DNA from: Diplonema papillatum
Lineage: Eukaryota; Euglenozoa; Diplonemea; Diplonemida; Diplonemidae
DNA length: 64,000 nt
Reading direction: 5' to 3'
NCBI GenBank assembly: GCA_030068145.1
Contig: JAPJBO010000260.1
Location: forward strand, 62,001-126,000
This document shows positions 11,501 to 20,483 of this stretch, one piece after another. The translations under genes and the position numbers were made by a program. The stretch's first letter is position 1, and each line of letters opens with the position of its first letter. The notes under the pieces were generated by a model. That model had not been told where the DNA came from. It worked only from the letters and a program-made list of their open reading frames with translations, and made no database searches.

Positions 11501-12152
11501 GCGCGCCGGTCGGCGGTGCCTCTGTGTTGAGGAACGGGAACGTGCAGTGGACCTCCAAGAGGTACCCTTGCCCCGCATCGCACGACTCGACGTCGAAGCC
11601 TGCGAGGACCATATCAACCGGGCACGTGACATTGAATTGAGCAAAAACCTCCATGGTCTCGGTGCCCGCCAAATTGTGGTTGCAGGGCGTCTTGTGCGAC
11701 GCCCGCGCGGGAACCGCCACGCCACGCCCGGAGAACACTTTGCAGCAAAAGTAGTCGAACGTCATTTTGCCGTCGAGCCCGCCGTTGCACACGGCCCACT
11801 CGGTCGACTGCAAGGCGTACCCCGCGCTGCACAACGGGCGCAGCGCGATCAACTTCGAGAGCGTCATCACGGTTTGGCAGCTCGTCGAGGTTTCCCTGCA
11901 ATCTCCCTGCACAACGGCATCGTCACATTGTGCCTCCATCTGCATGAAATCAGGGCCACACGACCCGTTGACGAGGTTGAACCCGTTGGGGCTCCCGCCA
12001 GCGGGGCAGTCAACGATGTGCTGCCCGTTCCACATGGGCGTGCCGACGGACTTCTTGCATCCCGAGGATGTCTGCTGCGGGCTCACCAGCGCCTGGCCGA
12101 CGACGGTGCACCAGCAGAAGATGACGGCCACAAGCCATTGGCGTTGGTGCAT
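8514..12152 (-). CDS. Large surface glycoprotein with mucin-like stalk and multispan membrane domain
   Basis: The start is the first ATG, at 12152; the frame is open further upstream but only with GTG. The 1,212-residue product begins with a signal peptide (MHQRQWLVAVIFCWCTVVGQA). Residues about 30-205 are a Cys-rich ectodomain with some 15 cysteines and candidate N-glycosylation sites. Residues about 209-770 are a Thr/Pro stalk of five-residue units (APPTE, APPTD, SPPTE), expected to be heavily O-glycosylated. Residues about 855-1150 contain seven hydrophobic segments, the first starting GAVVGNFIIVCGFALFGLLA. A Ser/Pro-rich tail follows. I infer a plasma-membrane protein with a large exposed ectodomain; function and ligand are unknown. 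The layout recalls the expanded membrane-protein families of free-living euglenozoans, but I assign no family. The stop lies inside repeat family B, so the native tail may be truncated. Confidence 0.85.
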   Translation of the reverse strand: MHQRQWLVAVIFCWCTVVGQALVSPQQTSSGCKKSVGTPMWNGQHIVDCPAGGSPNGFNLVNGSCGPDFMQMEAQCDDAVVQGDCRETSTSCQTVMTLSKLIALRPLCSAGYALQSTEWAVCNGGLDGKMTFDYFCCKVFSGRGVAVPARASHKTPCNHNLAGTETMEVFAQFNVTCPVDMVLAGFDVESCDAGQGYLLEVHCTFPFLNTEAPPTGAPPTAAPLTSAPPTVAPTLAPSTDAPPTLAPTESPPTRSPDTNVPPTEAPPTDAPPTEPPPTESPPTEAPPTDAPPTEAPPTESPPTEAPPTEAPLTEAPPTESPPTDAPSTESPPTEAPTEAPPTEAPPTEAPPTEAPLTEAPPTESPPTDAPSTESPPTEAPPTEAPSTEAPPTEAPPTEAPLTEAPPTEAPPTDAPSTEAPPTEAPPTEAPLTEAPRTDAPSTDSPPTGAPPTQAPFTGAPPTGAPATVAPATAVPSAAPATSAPPTLPPPTSSPPTPVPISRAPPTGAPRTGAPLTPAPPTVPPTASPPTPAPLTGAPATASPLTPSPPTSAPSTAAPLTAAPQTAAPATGTPRTDPPLPQTASPRTSAPDTDAPPSTHAPLTRTPATASPPTSAPSTAAPLTVAPQTAAPVTGSPRTDPPPAQTASPQTSAPGTPPTAAEPTSAPPTDAPATQAPSQVPATRPPPTEAPAPATRPPSTAVPATPAPPTGAPGNPVFTFVPQTARPVPPTSVLTPAPPPAAPTDAPPLPPVDSEVPGHSTSVPPSSQPSESPGNTTAPLAAVETKVPGAYVVATPAMQATTGAASVGALVSAASATGGAGAATRLALIAQNCQQGGGDREFSRALHPLQFRLHGSHAMGAVVGNFIIVCGFALFGLLAWQIGSHALRTLSFQSRFATPMDIQGFFRFPSAPFILIMWLYQGTALGSLLLIFYPPSFLGWVVGVVGNIVLVMIPIWALLVVEGALSTNPNRRAVYVEIVPEKWRLLVEYVVGKGEWVSTGREVNFVYRYSSLIRPYREEALWWGAIEFASSFALAGMSALPTGTVSACGHVRLFSALIFGLLLAAEATVQPHVRPRDNFVDITLIVLQIAALLLLAASLYLDDPTHWTAEVAEAVLFSAAALMMMKIVLDVLSEAYVLYHSRRSRLQNELWDSKAVGTPSDSNTEPTSSFMQPSDLPPPHRRVSEPSSPLLCKQPSNDDFIRSAPLPVRHPGW
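9840..11525. repeat. Coding 15-bp repeats (mucin-like stalk)
   Basis: Within the surface-protein gene, units of about 15 bp such as GGTGGTGCTTCAGTT encode xPPTE pentapeptides. Units between 10800 and 11390 are the most homogeneous, while those nearer the membrane domain have diverged. Expansion and contraction by slippage or unequal exchange would vary stalk length without breaking the frame. Confidence 0.85.
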
Positions 12153-12317
12153 ACACCCCCAAGCGCGTGCGGGCGTAGGGGATCCCGGAAAGTGAAGAGG
12201 AGGGAAGGGGGGAAGGGGGGGAGGGATTCCCGAACGGCTGACCCGCACACCCTTATTTTGGGCCTCCCGACCTGTTTGAGGAGTTGCGCAAACCACGCAC
12301 GTGCTTCGCTGGTACTT

Positions 12318-12609
12318 TCTAACGAAATACTCGAGGGACTGCCTTGTGCCTACTTCGACGGAAGCTAGAGGGGGAAAATACTACAACCGCAAACTGGCTA
12401 TTTTTAGTTGAACGCTTACGCGCGCCACCAAACCCAGACTCCGTGTCTTTCGTGTGGGCTACTTTTCTGTGTTATAGACAAATTTTTCTCCGTTGAGATT
12501 GAATGAATATTGATGCGATAGTGGGGAGTCATCGGCATGCCGATGAAACATACTTTGAGATTTCGCAACTAGCAGCCTCCTCAAATATTTCCTACAAAGC
12601 AGGTGCGGA
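12318..12609 (+). repeat. Dispersed repeat family A, copy 1
   Basis: The copy runs from AATACTCGAGGGACTGCCTT to CAAAGCAGGTGC followed by TAC and an A run. Copy 2 (19064-19283) and copy 4 (34383-34592) match along most of their length; copy 3 (22877-23000) is partial. The A-rich 3' end suggests an RNA-derived, SINE-like element. The LINE at 12622-19051 inserted exactly at the junction between this copy and copy 2. Confidence 0.75.
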
Positions 12610-12808
<199 letters not shown>

Positions 12809-12872
12809 CGAGTTAGAGTGCAGGGACCATCTCTCCGGGGAGTTTCCGGTCTCCTCACTTCTCTTCGCACTG

Positions 12873-15857
12873 CTACGGCGGGCGTAAGTCGCTCCGGAGG
12901 CGCGCTGCAGGTTGCGGCTCTGCTACAGTGAGTGGCGGCACCGGAGTTGGTGCTGCAGCGGGCGCTCTGGCCGGCGGGCGAGCTCGTCTCGCGGGGGATC
13001 GCCGCCTTGTAACGCTGCGGGCCCTCTTCTTCCTCGCGACTGCGCGGCCTACGGCGGCGGCTAACACCTTGATGGGAAACTTCAGCTTCCATTGAGCGAA
13101 GGCTACGTCCTGAGGGTACACGGGTTTGGCGTCATTCCAGCTGTCTTTGGAGCAAACTGCTACTATGCCGTTTAACATCGCCTCTGTCCTCCGTCCAGCC
13201 GCAAAACGTGGACGGTGTGTGAATCCCGGCATTGCCGGCGCACCCAGGCAGCGTAAAGAGCATACACCCTGACGCCACTTCCCGGGGAAGGCTGAGGCCC
13301 CCGTGTCAGCAAAGCTTAGGTCGTTGATGGCTCGTGTTAGATATCCTATCTGCAACCCTTTTTCGGCAAACGTTTCCCCAGGCAGCTTGGATCGCGTGTA
13401 GGCCTCAAAATCCAAAGCGAGTTCCACGCCGGTCGTAGGGAGAGGGGGGGTGTTGACCCAACGTAGATTCCTTAGCCAGTAGACTAGCGTCGCCGCGAAG
13501 CGCGTCCCGATCTGCTTCGTGAGGAGCTCACGGCTGTCCCTTGCCAGCTCAACGTCATATCTCCCTGCCGCGGCGGAGGCAAGCTCCCAGGGGCGCGTCG
13601 TCGCGATATTACGCTGCGCTTGCGCCATCTCGATGGAGATGGTCCCGATCAGCTTCTGGACCCTCTCCACGAGTACCGGCGGGGTTCCGATGGGGGGAAT
13701 CCCCCGTGTGCTCAGGCATAGGGGCATATTCTGTGCCGCCACTCCTGCGACGTCGAGTCGGCAACGTAGATTGACCCACCTGCCCCCCGGTCCCGGGCAT
13801 TCCCAGAAATAGTGCAGCAGGGTCCCCGGCGTCCCACCGTCGCAGAACTCGCATACGCCGTCATCCGTTCCCCATTTTCTGTTGCACCACTCGCGAGAGT
13901 ACACCGCTCCTGCGATGCATTTGCGGATTGCAAAGCTGAGCCTGTCCTCCGTCGCGCGGTTCTGCCACAGTCTGTTCAGCAGGCGCACATCCACCCCCCT
14001 CTCGATACCCGAGTAGCCTTGCCTTTGTGTCGTCAGGTAGCGCCACGCTCGAAGACGCAGGCCCTCACGGACGAAGTGCAGTGTCTCCTTCCCGGAAAAA
14101 GGCACGGTCGCACCTTCGAACGATAGCAACTCGAAACTGTGCCGCTTCGCCGGCAGGAAACGTATCTCTCGAAGGAGATTGGATATCAGCCCGACGGGGC
14201 CCTTTAAGGAGGCGTCAGCCCCGGATACAAGAAGGGCATCCATTCGCAGCCGAAACCTCTCCTTCTGGTATTGCTTCGCGGCGGTGCGGAGTGAGCTGTA
14301 CCCGGAGGCGCATGCCGGATCGCACAAGTGCGCCTTCGCAACAAGGGTAAGTGTCGCGAGGGGGCTCTTCGCCCGATTTGAGCGAGGAATCAAGCAGGCG
14401 GAGAGAGCCGTGCGAAGGACGGAGTTGTTCGCAAAGCCACCGGCCGAGTTGGCGCAGTAGGCCGCGCCGTAGTGCGCGGATGCCGCGATCGTCTGCATGA
14501 CGCGGAACTTGGTGCGCGGCTTCAGTGGCGACGCTTCCAGCCTGGCTGCGGCTTCCACGGTCGCGTCAGACCTACCGTTGTCCACAGGCCCTTCTGTGCC
14601 CAGGGGAACGCCCAGAACCTTAACGGTCTTCACCGACTTCACCGCCTTGCCTCCAACCTCGAGACGGGGGCCTTTTTCCGACGTCGAGAAGGAGGCACAC
14701 TTGCCTTCGTTGAGAGCGAGGCCGGTCAGACTCCCGAATATCGCGGTGACTTCTATTCCTTCCTGGAGCAGCTTCGCGAGTCGCGAGAGGAGGTACAAGT
14801 CATCAGCAAAGGACTTCGGACTCACTCGTGCCCGGCTGACCAGGGCTTTCGAGAGCACGGACAGAAGGGCGTTGATCAGGACCACGGAGATAGGGCAGCC
14901 TTGGAGGATGCCGTTCGTGACCTTGAATTCATCGCCCACTCCCAGCGGGTACTTAAAACGACGTCTGAGGTACTTATAGACGTGGCGCAGCGGCGCCAGC
15001 ACACGCTCATGCAGCCCCAGAGCCTCAACTAGGTCGAGTACCAAACCTTGTGGAACGCGGTCAAAACATTTCGCAAAGTCGAGCGCGATCCCATGTAGCG
15101 GCGTTCCGTTAATAAGGGATTCCTCTATCGACAGCGCGATGTCCATGACGACGTCGTCGCAGGAGTGGCCTTTCCGGAAGCCATGTTGAGACTCGTGTAT
15201 CCACTGCTCTTGCCAGACAAGAACCTCCTGCAGACGCACACTAGCCCAAAGACGATAAACGACACTGGAGACGGTGATGGGCCGCAGCTTCAGGGGGTCA
15301 TCTCCTTCTCCCTTGGGAATCAGGGTGACTAGCGCGTCTAGAACCCCGTCGGGCCATAGGCCCGTCTCCTCGACTTCGTTCAGTACTGCAGCAAACCCTT
15401 CCAGGATTGTGTCCGGCAGGGCCGCAACTTCTCGCATGCGCCAGCCGTCCACGCCGCATGACGATTGCACACCTTTCTTCCTCGCTATCGACCGTAGGCG
15501 GTCGGCCGTGATGGGGCCCAGTTGGCACGGGTGTTGCGCAATAAAGTCACCATATTCTCGCAGGAAGGGGGCGAACTCGGGTTCCTTTTTCCCGGCATAC
15601 ATGCGTAGCACGGGGTCCCACTTCCTCCTTACCGTCGCGTCAACTTCCACCAAGTTCGCCGTGAGTCGCCCGTCGCGACCGTTCGTAAAATAGAATGTCG
15701 GCGGCGCCTCCTTCTTCACCCAAGCAAAAGACTCCTTACCCAGAGGGTTACGGAGCTCGCGCTGACACCTTGCGATTTCCAGGTACCTCGAATTTAACGT
15801 AGTCTGGGCCAGGCTCTGGCACACGTCCGAGATAGTGTGTGATACACCTGGCTCTCT
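12873..15857 (-). CDS. LINE reverse transcriptase with C-terminal zinc knuckle
   Basis: The enzyme copies LINE RNA onto a nicked chromosomal end. The frame is open from a stop at 15858-15860 and has no ATG near its beginning; the first GTG is at 15824. Counting from that GTG, the fingers carry RPIT (181-184) and FRKGHS (216-221), motif A is LDFAKCFD (248-255), motif B GILQGCP (305-311), and the catalytic FADD box lies at 339-342. A Cys/His knuckle C-x2-C-x9-H-x4-C covers 658-676, as is usual after the thumb in this class. The C-terminus is a basic Arg/Pro/Ala tail, possibly nucleic-acid binding. It overlaps the endonuclease frame by 110 bp in the +1 frame. Related LINEs encode both in one ORF, so the protein is either made by +1 frameshifting or the copy carries a one-base indel. 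Confidence 0.93.
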   Translation of the reverse strand, partial: REPGVSHTISDVCQSLAQTTLNSRYLEIARCQRELRNPLGKESFAWVKKEAPPTFYFTNGRDGRLTANLVEVDATVRRKWDPVLRMYAGKKEPEFAPFLREYGDFIAQHPCQLGPITADRLRSIARKKGVQSSCGVDGWRMREVAALPDTILEGFAAVLNEVEETGLWPDGVLDALVTLIPKGEGDDPLKLRPITVSSVVYRLWASVRLQEVLVWQEQWIHESQHGFRKGHSCDDVVMDIALSIEESLINGTPLHGIALDFAKCFDRVPQGLVLDLVEALGLHERVLAPLRHVYKYLRRRFKYPLGVGDEFKVTNGILQGCPISVVLINALLSVLSKALVSRARVSPKSFADDLYLLSRLAKLLQEGIEVTAIFGSLTGLALNEGKCASFSTSEKGPRLEVGGKAVKSVKTVKVLGVPLGTEGPVDNGRSDATVEAAARLEASPLKPRTKFRVMQTIAASAHYGAAYCANSAGGFANNSVLRTALSACLIPRSNRAKSPLATLTLVAKAHLCDPACASGYSSLRTAAKQYQKERFRLRMDALLVSGADASLKGPVGLISNLLREIRFLPAKRHSFELLSFEGATVPFSGKETLHFVREGLRLRAWRYLTTQRQGYSGIERGVDVRLLNRLWQNRATEDRLSFAIRKCIAGAVYSREWCNRKWGTDDGVCEFCDGGTPGTLLHYFWECPGPGGRWVNLRCRLDVAGVAAQNMPLCLSTRGIPPIGTPPVLVERVQKLIGTISIEMAQAQRNIATTRPWELASAAAGRYDVELARDSRELLTKQIGTRFAATLVYWLRNLRWVNTPPLPTTGVELALDFEAYTRSKLPGETFAEKGLQIGYLTRAINDLSFADTGASAFPGKWRQGVCSLRCLGAPAMPGFTHRPRFAAGRRTEAMLNGIVAVCSKDSWNDAKPVYPQDVAFAQWKLKFPIKVLAAAVGRAVARKKRARSVTRRRSPARRARPPARAPAAAPTPVPPLTVAEPQPAARLRSDLRPP

Positions 15858-17025
15858 TCAGAGGTGCGGTGTCGGCCCCCGCACCCTCCGGGGACGGCCT
15901 CGCGGACACGCGCTGGGTGCTCAGCCTCCGCCGCTCTCCTCGCCCGCGGTAGGCCGCCAGGTTACCCTCAATCTTGGACTTCTGGAGCAGATAATCCTCC
16001 GCCGCCCGCGAGATACGCAGCCAGAGAAAATCCACCCTCTGGCTGTCTTCTAGTCCGCGGGGGCACGGGTCGGCGAGTCGGTATTTCGCGACTACAGCTT
16101 TGAGAGCTGCGGTGTCGGTACGGTCAGTCAGACCGGATCCAGGGATGGCACGGGGGAAGCGGAACACCGCGTTAAGTTGCTGGAAAGCGGTGAGGTGAAG
16201 CTCAGCTCGAATCGCCTTATGTGTCGGGAACCCGGCCTCGAAGGTTTCTACGTTTCCAAGAGCGGAAGAGGCGATTTCGTTGGTAAGCACAAGGTCAATG
16301 CGTGACGGCTCCCCGTGGTAGCAGGTGTGCTCCGGAGGCCTGCTCAGGGACTTCGCGTGAAGCTCGGCACAGTCAGTCCACCCGTTTCGCAGTGCGAAGC
16401 GTAGGGCAGGAGAGTTCAGAGGGTCTGTGTTCAGGTCACCTGCAACTACAATCGGTACCGCGCCCAGGCGCCGGCGCATGCCCCAGAGAACCCCCTCGAC
16501 CAACTTCTCACGTTCAATCCGAGCCGAGTGGCCGCAATGTCCGTACAACGAAACCACGTGAAGCGCACCCTTCCCGCTTCCGGTCGCGACACGTACGTGG
16601 AGGAAGCGAGCTGCCTCGTAGGCCCGCTCTTCAACGACATCGAACGGGCTAACCACGCATGCCGGCAGGCCTTTCCTCACAAGGATTGCTACACCGGCGC
16701 TCCCCCCGGTTATTTGGGATGGAACGTCGTTGCCACATTTACGCCCTTCGCAGCAGGAACCGAAGAAAGGCTGCCAGACGTCGAGAGCAGCACACTCCTT
16801 CAGGGCCATCCGGATTTTCTTCTGCCCGGTGCTCGTCAGCTTCGTCTCCTGCAAGCAGATGACGTCCGCCACAATGCCGCAGAGGAGGAGCACGTTCTTT
16901 AACAACGAGGTTACGTTGATCGTTACTACACGTAAGGGTGGTAGGCGAGGGCCGGACCCAGAGGATGTAGTGAGGGTAAGGTTGTGTGACGCGTATGACG
17001 CGTGGTATAATTGAGGGCTCACCAT
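15748..17025 (-). CDS. LINE apurinic-type endonuclease
   Basis: The 425-residue product is an endonuclease/exonuclease/phosphatase-fold enzyme that nicks target DNA to prime reverse transcription. Visible active-site residues are Asn37 (TINVTS), Glu60 (ICLQET), Tyr161 (SLYG), Asp197 and Asn199 (GDLN), Asp244 (SRIDLVL) and His269 (PTHKA). All core positions are present, so the domain looks active. The ATG at 17025 overlaps the ORF1 stop in the string ATGGTGA, a 7-bp overlap suited to stop-restart translation as in some insect LINEs. About the last 100 residues lie past the catalytic core and lead into the reverse transcriptase frame. Confidence 0.92.
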   Translation of the reverse strand: MVSPQLYHASYASHNLTLTTSSGSGPRLPPLRVVTINVTSLLKNVLLLCGIVADVICLQETKLTSTGQKKIRMALKECAALDVWQPFFGSCCEGRKCGNDVPSQITGGSAGVAILVRKGLPACVVSPFDVVEERAYEAARFLHVRVATGSGKGALHVVSLYGHCGHSARIEREKLVEGVLWGMRRRLGAVPIVVAGDLNTDPLNSPALRFALRNGWTDCAELHAKSLSRPPEHTCYHGEPSRIDLVLTNEIASSALGNVETFEAGFPTHKAIRAELHLTAFQQLNAVFRFPRAIPGSGLTDRTDTAALKAVVAKYRLADPCPRGLEDSQRVDFLWLRISRAAEDYLLQKSKIEGNLAAYRGRGERRRLSTQRVSARPSPEGAGADTAPLKRARCITHYLGRVPEPGPDYVKFEVPGNRKVSARAP

Positions 17026-18869
17026 TTTGAGTCCGCGGGGTCGACGGCGGGCGCCTGCGCAGGCGAGGGCGGTGTTGGGGGGGCGTCTTGCAGTTTAGCC
17101 CAGCACGCATGGCAAACCACCGCCTCACAGGGGCCGTGTGCACATTGACGCCTCGCCTGTCCTACTTGCATACTCTTGCAGCAGACTTCGCATAGGAACG
17201 CTTTATCGTTTTCGTATGCCTCCTGCCAGTTGGCGTGCCGGCAGTCGGTAGCCATATTGTCAGCGGTGTCGACCCGCGCCACCTTGTCCTGGGTCGTCGT
17301 CTCATCGCTGGCGCGGCTCCGCTTCTGTCCAGGAACGGGTTCTGGGCGTTCATGGAGGCTCGCGAGGAACTCGCGAGGGAGATTAATCTTCACCCGCTGG
17401 CACTGTGTGGTGAACCCCTTCTTTTGCCTCGCGTCGATGGATCGGTCGTATTTCCTGATCGAGATTGACGCCCGATCAAGGCGGTAGAGCACTGGTGCCG
17501 GAGGTCCCTGGTCGGCAATGACCACGCACACAGTATCCCCTCGCCGTTTGAACGAACCGACCGGCTCCACATTCCATTCGGCTGCTGCGCAGGCGGCGAG
17601 GAGGTCGGACGGGTGCTCCGCCGGACACGCCGTGGTGACGATGTACTTGTCACCCCGACGCTGGCGCTTCGACAGCTTCTTCCCGACCGCCGATTCCGTG
17701 GCGGCGACGTGCTCCGGGGTCGTTCGTATGCCGAAGACGCCGGTTTTCGCACCGCCGATCACACCGAAAGTGTTCGGTGTCCGGGAAGCTATCTGGCGCG
17801 CTTCCTCGAGGGCGCAGTCGCTCACCCACACCGCCGGCAGCGTGTCCGTTCCGTTGACGAACGACATGGCCTTCCAGAAAGTGCCGGCCTTCCCGGAGCT
17901 CCGAAGCAACTTCGGCACGTCTTCGACGGGAACGCGGACGCTCACCTCACACACGCCCTGACGTCGGTGCACCTTCGTAAACACCGACGACCAGTCCATG
18001 CGCAGACCTTCGGCTTCCGCCGCCTTCTTCGCCATGATCCTGACCGACTGGCCAGCCTTCATCGCCGTCTCCCACGTCGTGGCGTGGACATAAGCCGCAC
18101 GCACCTGGAATAGGCACACCTGTGTCGTCGGCTGCCCGGGGGCGACCGTTTTGCACGATACCGTCGGCGGGGTGACGTTGTAGTACTTCGCCCACACGTC
18201 CTGGTGGTTCCCGTCAGAAAGCACCACCAGGTGCCTCGCCGACTCTGCCCACGGTACGGTGCACACGACGGCTACTTTTGCGCCCGGACAGACCCCGATG
18301 AGGTCCAAGGCAGCCCCCCATGCGTACTCCGCATCCTCGGTGTTCGCGGCAACAAGGACGCCGCCTTTCTTGCTCCCCATCTCGACACCGGACTCGACCT
18401 TTGGCACTCCCCAGCCATCGAGTACCATGACGGCCTTCGGCCGTGTGCGTCGGGTCTTTTCGGCCCACGTGCTCCCTTTGGGCGTGTTCGGTTGCGCCGC
18501 CGCTGCATCGCGCACTTTCTGCGCCCAGGTGTTGTTCGTCGGTGGGTTCGGTTGCTCTGCAGACGCAGAGGACCGAGTCTTCTCCGGCCGGGTCCGGTCC
18601 GGCAGCGGGGGTGCGCAGGTCCGGTCCGGCGGCGGAGGCTGTGCGCTGGCGACCGCCGGCCGGGTCCGGTCCGGCGGCGGGGGCTGTGCGTTTGTGACTG
18701 TCAGGCCACGTTTCCCTGCTTCGGATGCGGGCGGCGCCCCGGAGTGCGCGGCTTCCATCAGGGTGAGAACGAGATTCATCATTCTCACCAGCTGCTGCCT
18801 CACCTTCTCGTCGACGCCTTTCTCAGCCAAGCATGATGCCCGGTCAAGCAGTGCGTCGACGTCTCCCAT
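17019..18869 (-). CDS. LINE ORF1 protein with C-terminal Cys/His zinc domain
   Basis: The first ATG, at 18869, gives 616 residues; an upstream GTG at 18899 is less likely. ORF1 proteins of LINEs bind the element RNA and form the ribonucleoprotein particle. The N-terminal third is Pro-rich, with repeated QPPPPDRT units. The middle (about 150-500) is a globular domain I cannot assign. Near the C-terminus Cys560, Cys563, Cys576, His578, Cys581, Cys586 and Cys589 form a two-site zinc domain of RING or B-box shape rather than the usual CCHC knuckles. It is the first frame of the element, about 170 bp from its 5' end, and its stop overlaps the endonuclease start. Confidence 0.85.
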   Translation of the reverse strand: MGDVDALLDRASCLAEKGVDEKVRQQLVRMMNLVLTLMEAAHSGAPPASEAGKRGLTVTNAQPPPPDRTRPAVASAQPPPPDRTCAPPLPDRTRPEKTRSSASAEQPNPPTNNTWAQKVRDAAAAQPNTPKGSTWAEKTRRTRPKAVMVLDGWGVPKVESGVEMGSKKGGVLVAANTEDAEYAWGAALDLIGVCPGAKVAVVCTVPWAESARHLVVLSDGNHQDVWAKYYNVTPPTVSCKTVAPGQPTTQVCLFQVRAAYVHATTWETAMKAGQSVRIMAKKAAEAEGLRMDWSSVFTKVHRRQGVCEVSVRVPVEDVPKLLRSSGKAGTFWKAMSFVNGTDTLPAVWVSDCALEEARQIASRTPNTFGVIGGAKTGVFGIRTTPEHVAATESAVGKKLSKRQRRGDKYIVTTACPAEHPSDLLAACAAAEWNVEPVGSFKRRGDTVCVVIADQGPPAPVLYRLDRASISIRKYDRSIDARQKKGFTTQCQRVKINLPREFLASLHERPEPVPGQKRSRASDETTTQDKVARVDTADNMATDCRHANWQEAYENDKAFLCEVCCKSMQVGQARRQCAHGPCEAVVCHACWAKLQDAPPTPPSPAQAPAVDPADSKW

Positions 18870-19043
18870 CGTCGAAGATGAACGAGGCAAGCCCGCCACC
18901 CTACAGACGGTTTTGCTCTCTCTCCCTTGCGTTCTTTCTTACTCTCTGATGTGATCAAACTCCCTCCCGCTTCTTTCCACCCAAGGTGTTTCCGGGCAGA
19001 ACCCGGAGCCGCTTTCCTTCAAGGGTAGCCACGGCAAGCCACC

Positions 19044-19055
19044 AATAAAGTACAA
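19044..19055 (-). other. Spliced-leader-like terminus of the LINE
   Basis: On the minus strand the element begins TGTACTTTATTG, followed by GTGGCTTGCC. From memory, diplonemid spliced leaders end CAGTTTCTGTACTTTATTG, so 12 bases agree. The first four may belong to the target duplication, leaving eight unambiguous bases. If correct, the element was copied from a trans-spliced mRNA. Confidence 0.5.
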
Positions 19056-19063
19056 AAAAAAAT
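19052..19063. repeat. LINE target-site duplication, right copy
   Basis: TACAAAAAAAAA, identical to 12610-12621. Directly downstream family A copy 2 begins with TACTCGAGG. Confidence 0.8.
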
Positions 19064-19283
19064 ACTCGAGGGGCTGCCTTGTGCTTACTTCGAAGGAGGC
19101 TAGAGGGGGAGAAACAATACAACTACAAAATGGGTCTTTTTTGTTGAACGCTTACGCCCGCCACTGAACCCAGATTCACCTGTGTTTCGTGTGGGCTACA
19201 GCACATTTACCTCCTTTGATCTTTTGCAACTGGCAGCCTCCTCAAGTATTTCCTACAAAGCAGGTGCTTATACAAAAAAAAAG
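19064..19283 (+). repeat. Dispersed repeat family A, copy 2
   Basis: The most regular copy of the family. It opens with TACTCGAGGGGCTGCCTT, passes through GTTGAACGCTTACGCCCGCC and CAACTGGCAGCCTCCTC, and ends CAAAGCAGGTGCTTATAC plus an A run. Before the LINE inserted, this copy directly followed copy 1 head to tail. Confidence 0.75.
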
Positions 19284-20483
19284 AGATGGAATTTCGAGTC
19301 ATGACTTTGTCGCGAAAAAAGCTGTTTTTTCACGAAGCCCCCCATACAAAATTTGACCTCTACCCCACCACCAAAGCACAGTCCCTGTGACTGACAGCAG
19401 CAGGCAATTTGATGCAGTCCCAGGGGATGGGGGTGGACCGCCAGCAGACCCTGGGAATACTTTGTCAGGCGCAAGCACTTTGGCCAGCTTCGTGCCAGAA
19501 AGTGATCGGCAGTTCTTAAAGGGTAGAGAGAAAAACGTTGCACCGGCGGCTTTGTTCTTCGCTTCTTCTCACCGAGCCCGGTATCCCCGACTCGGACCTT
19601 CGGTCTGATGCCCGTGCATACTTCCAAAACGATGTGGATGAAGCTGCCGGTAAGTGACGCGACTGCAGTCGAGACAGAAGCCACGCGATTCCTCGCTGCA
19701 GTTCGCTTACAAGGGGTGGTGCCAGACCTGTCTTTCGGATCGGGTTCGCCCTTGAAAGACATGGCGCATCTTCCTCAATGCTAGAACGGCGCCTCTGAGA
19801 AGCGGCGTGGCAAGTCGCCAGACTGTAACTGAAAAGGGGAAATGCTGTTTTTTTTTTCCATACGATGCTTACCGTTCCAATAACGGATGCGAAGCAGGGG
19901 CGCCGCATGCCGGCCCTTTCATTGTAATGATGGACTGGTCTGCTGGCAGTTTTCCGCTGGCGGTCAACAACTTTGATCCCACGCTGAGATGCCGCCGAAG
20001 CAACTCATCTGAGTGCACTCTCTCTGGTATCGGCGAATCTCTGATCCGTCAGATTTTCCTCGGTCCACATGGCAATGTGTTGATCGCCGATAAGTGGAAT
20101 TGAAACACAAAATGATGATCTTGCACGATTCACGATGGCAATGGCTTTGTGGATGACGCACGTGCAATCAATTAGGGACCCTTGGCCCGGGACTGCTACT
20201 GAGGCACAGTGGTAGCCGCAACGAGCCGACCCGAAGTTGAATACAACCGCAGCAAAGCCAGTCTCCAGTGTTTCAGACGCCTCTTTTTGCTGGCTTCCGG
20301 AGTTACAGCAGCAAAGTACTCCGCACAGGCCGGAACAAGCTTCAACCTCCTGCTACGTGCTCACCGGGATCCTCGATCTGACTGCTGCCCGAAACAGACT
20401 TCTGTCTGCCTTTCGCGGTCTCGTTTGCTTCAGTGAGACTCAGGCCACGCACAGGTCAGACGGCTAGAGCCAGTCTGAAGCTC
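19284..20483. other. Intergenic, one short dispersed repeat (family D)
   Basis: No supported gene. At 20021-20067 a segment TCTCTGGTATCGGCGAATCT...CCTCGGTCCA nearly matches 31822-31868. There it lies just 5' of an 18S rRNA fragment, so it may come from the rDNA external spacer. Confidence 0.55.
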
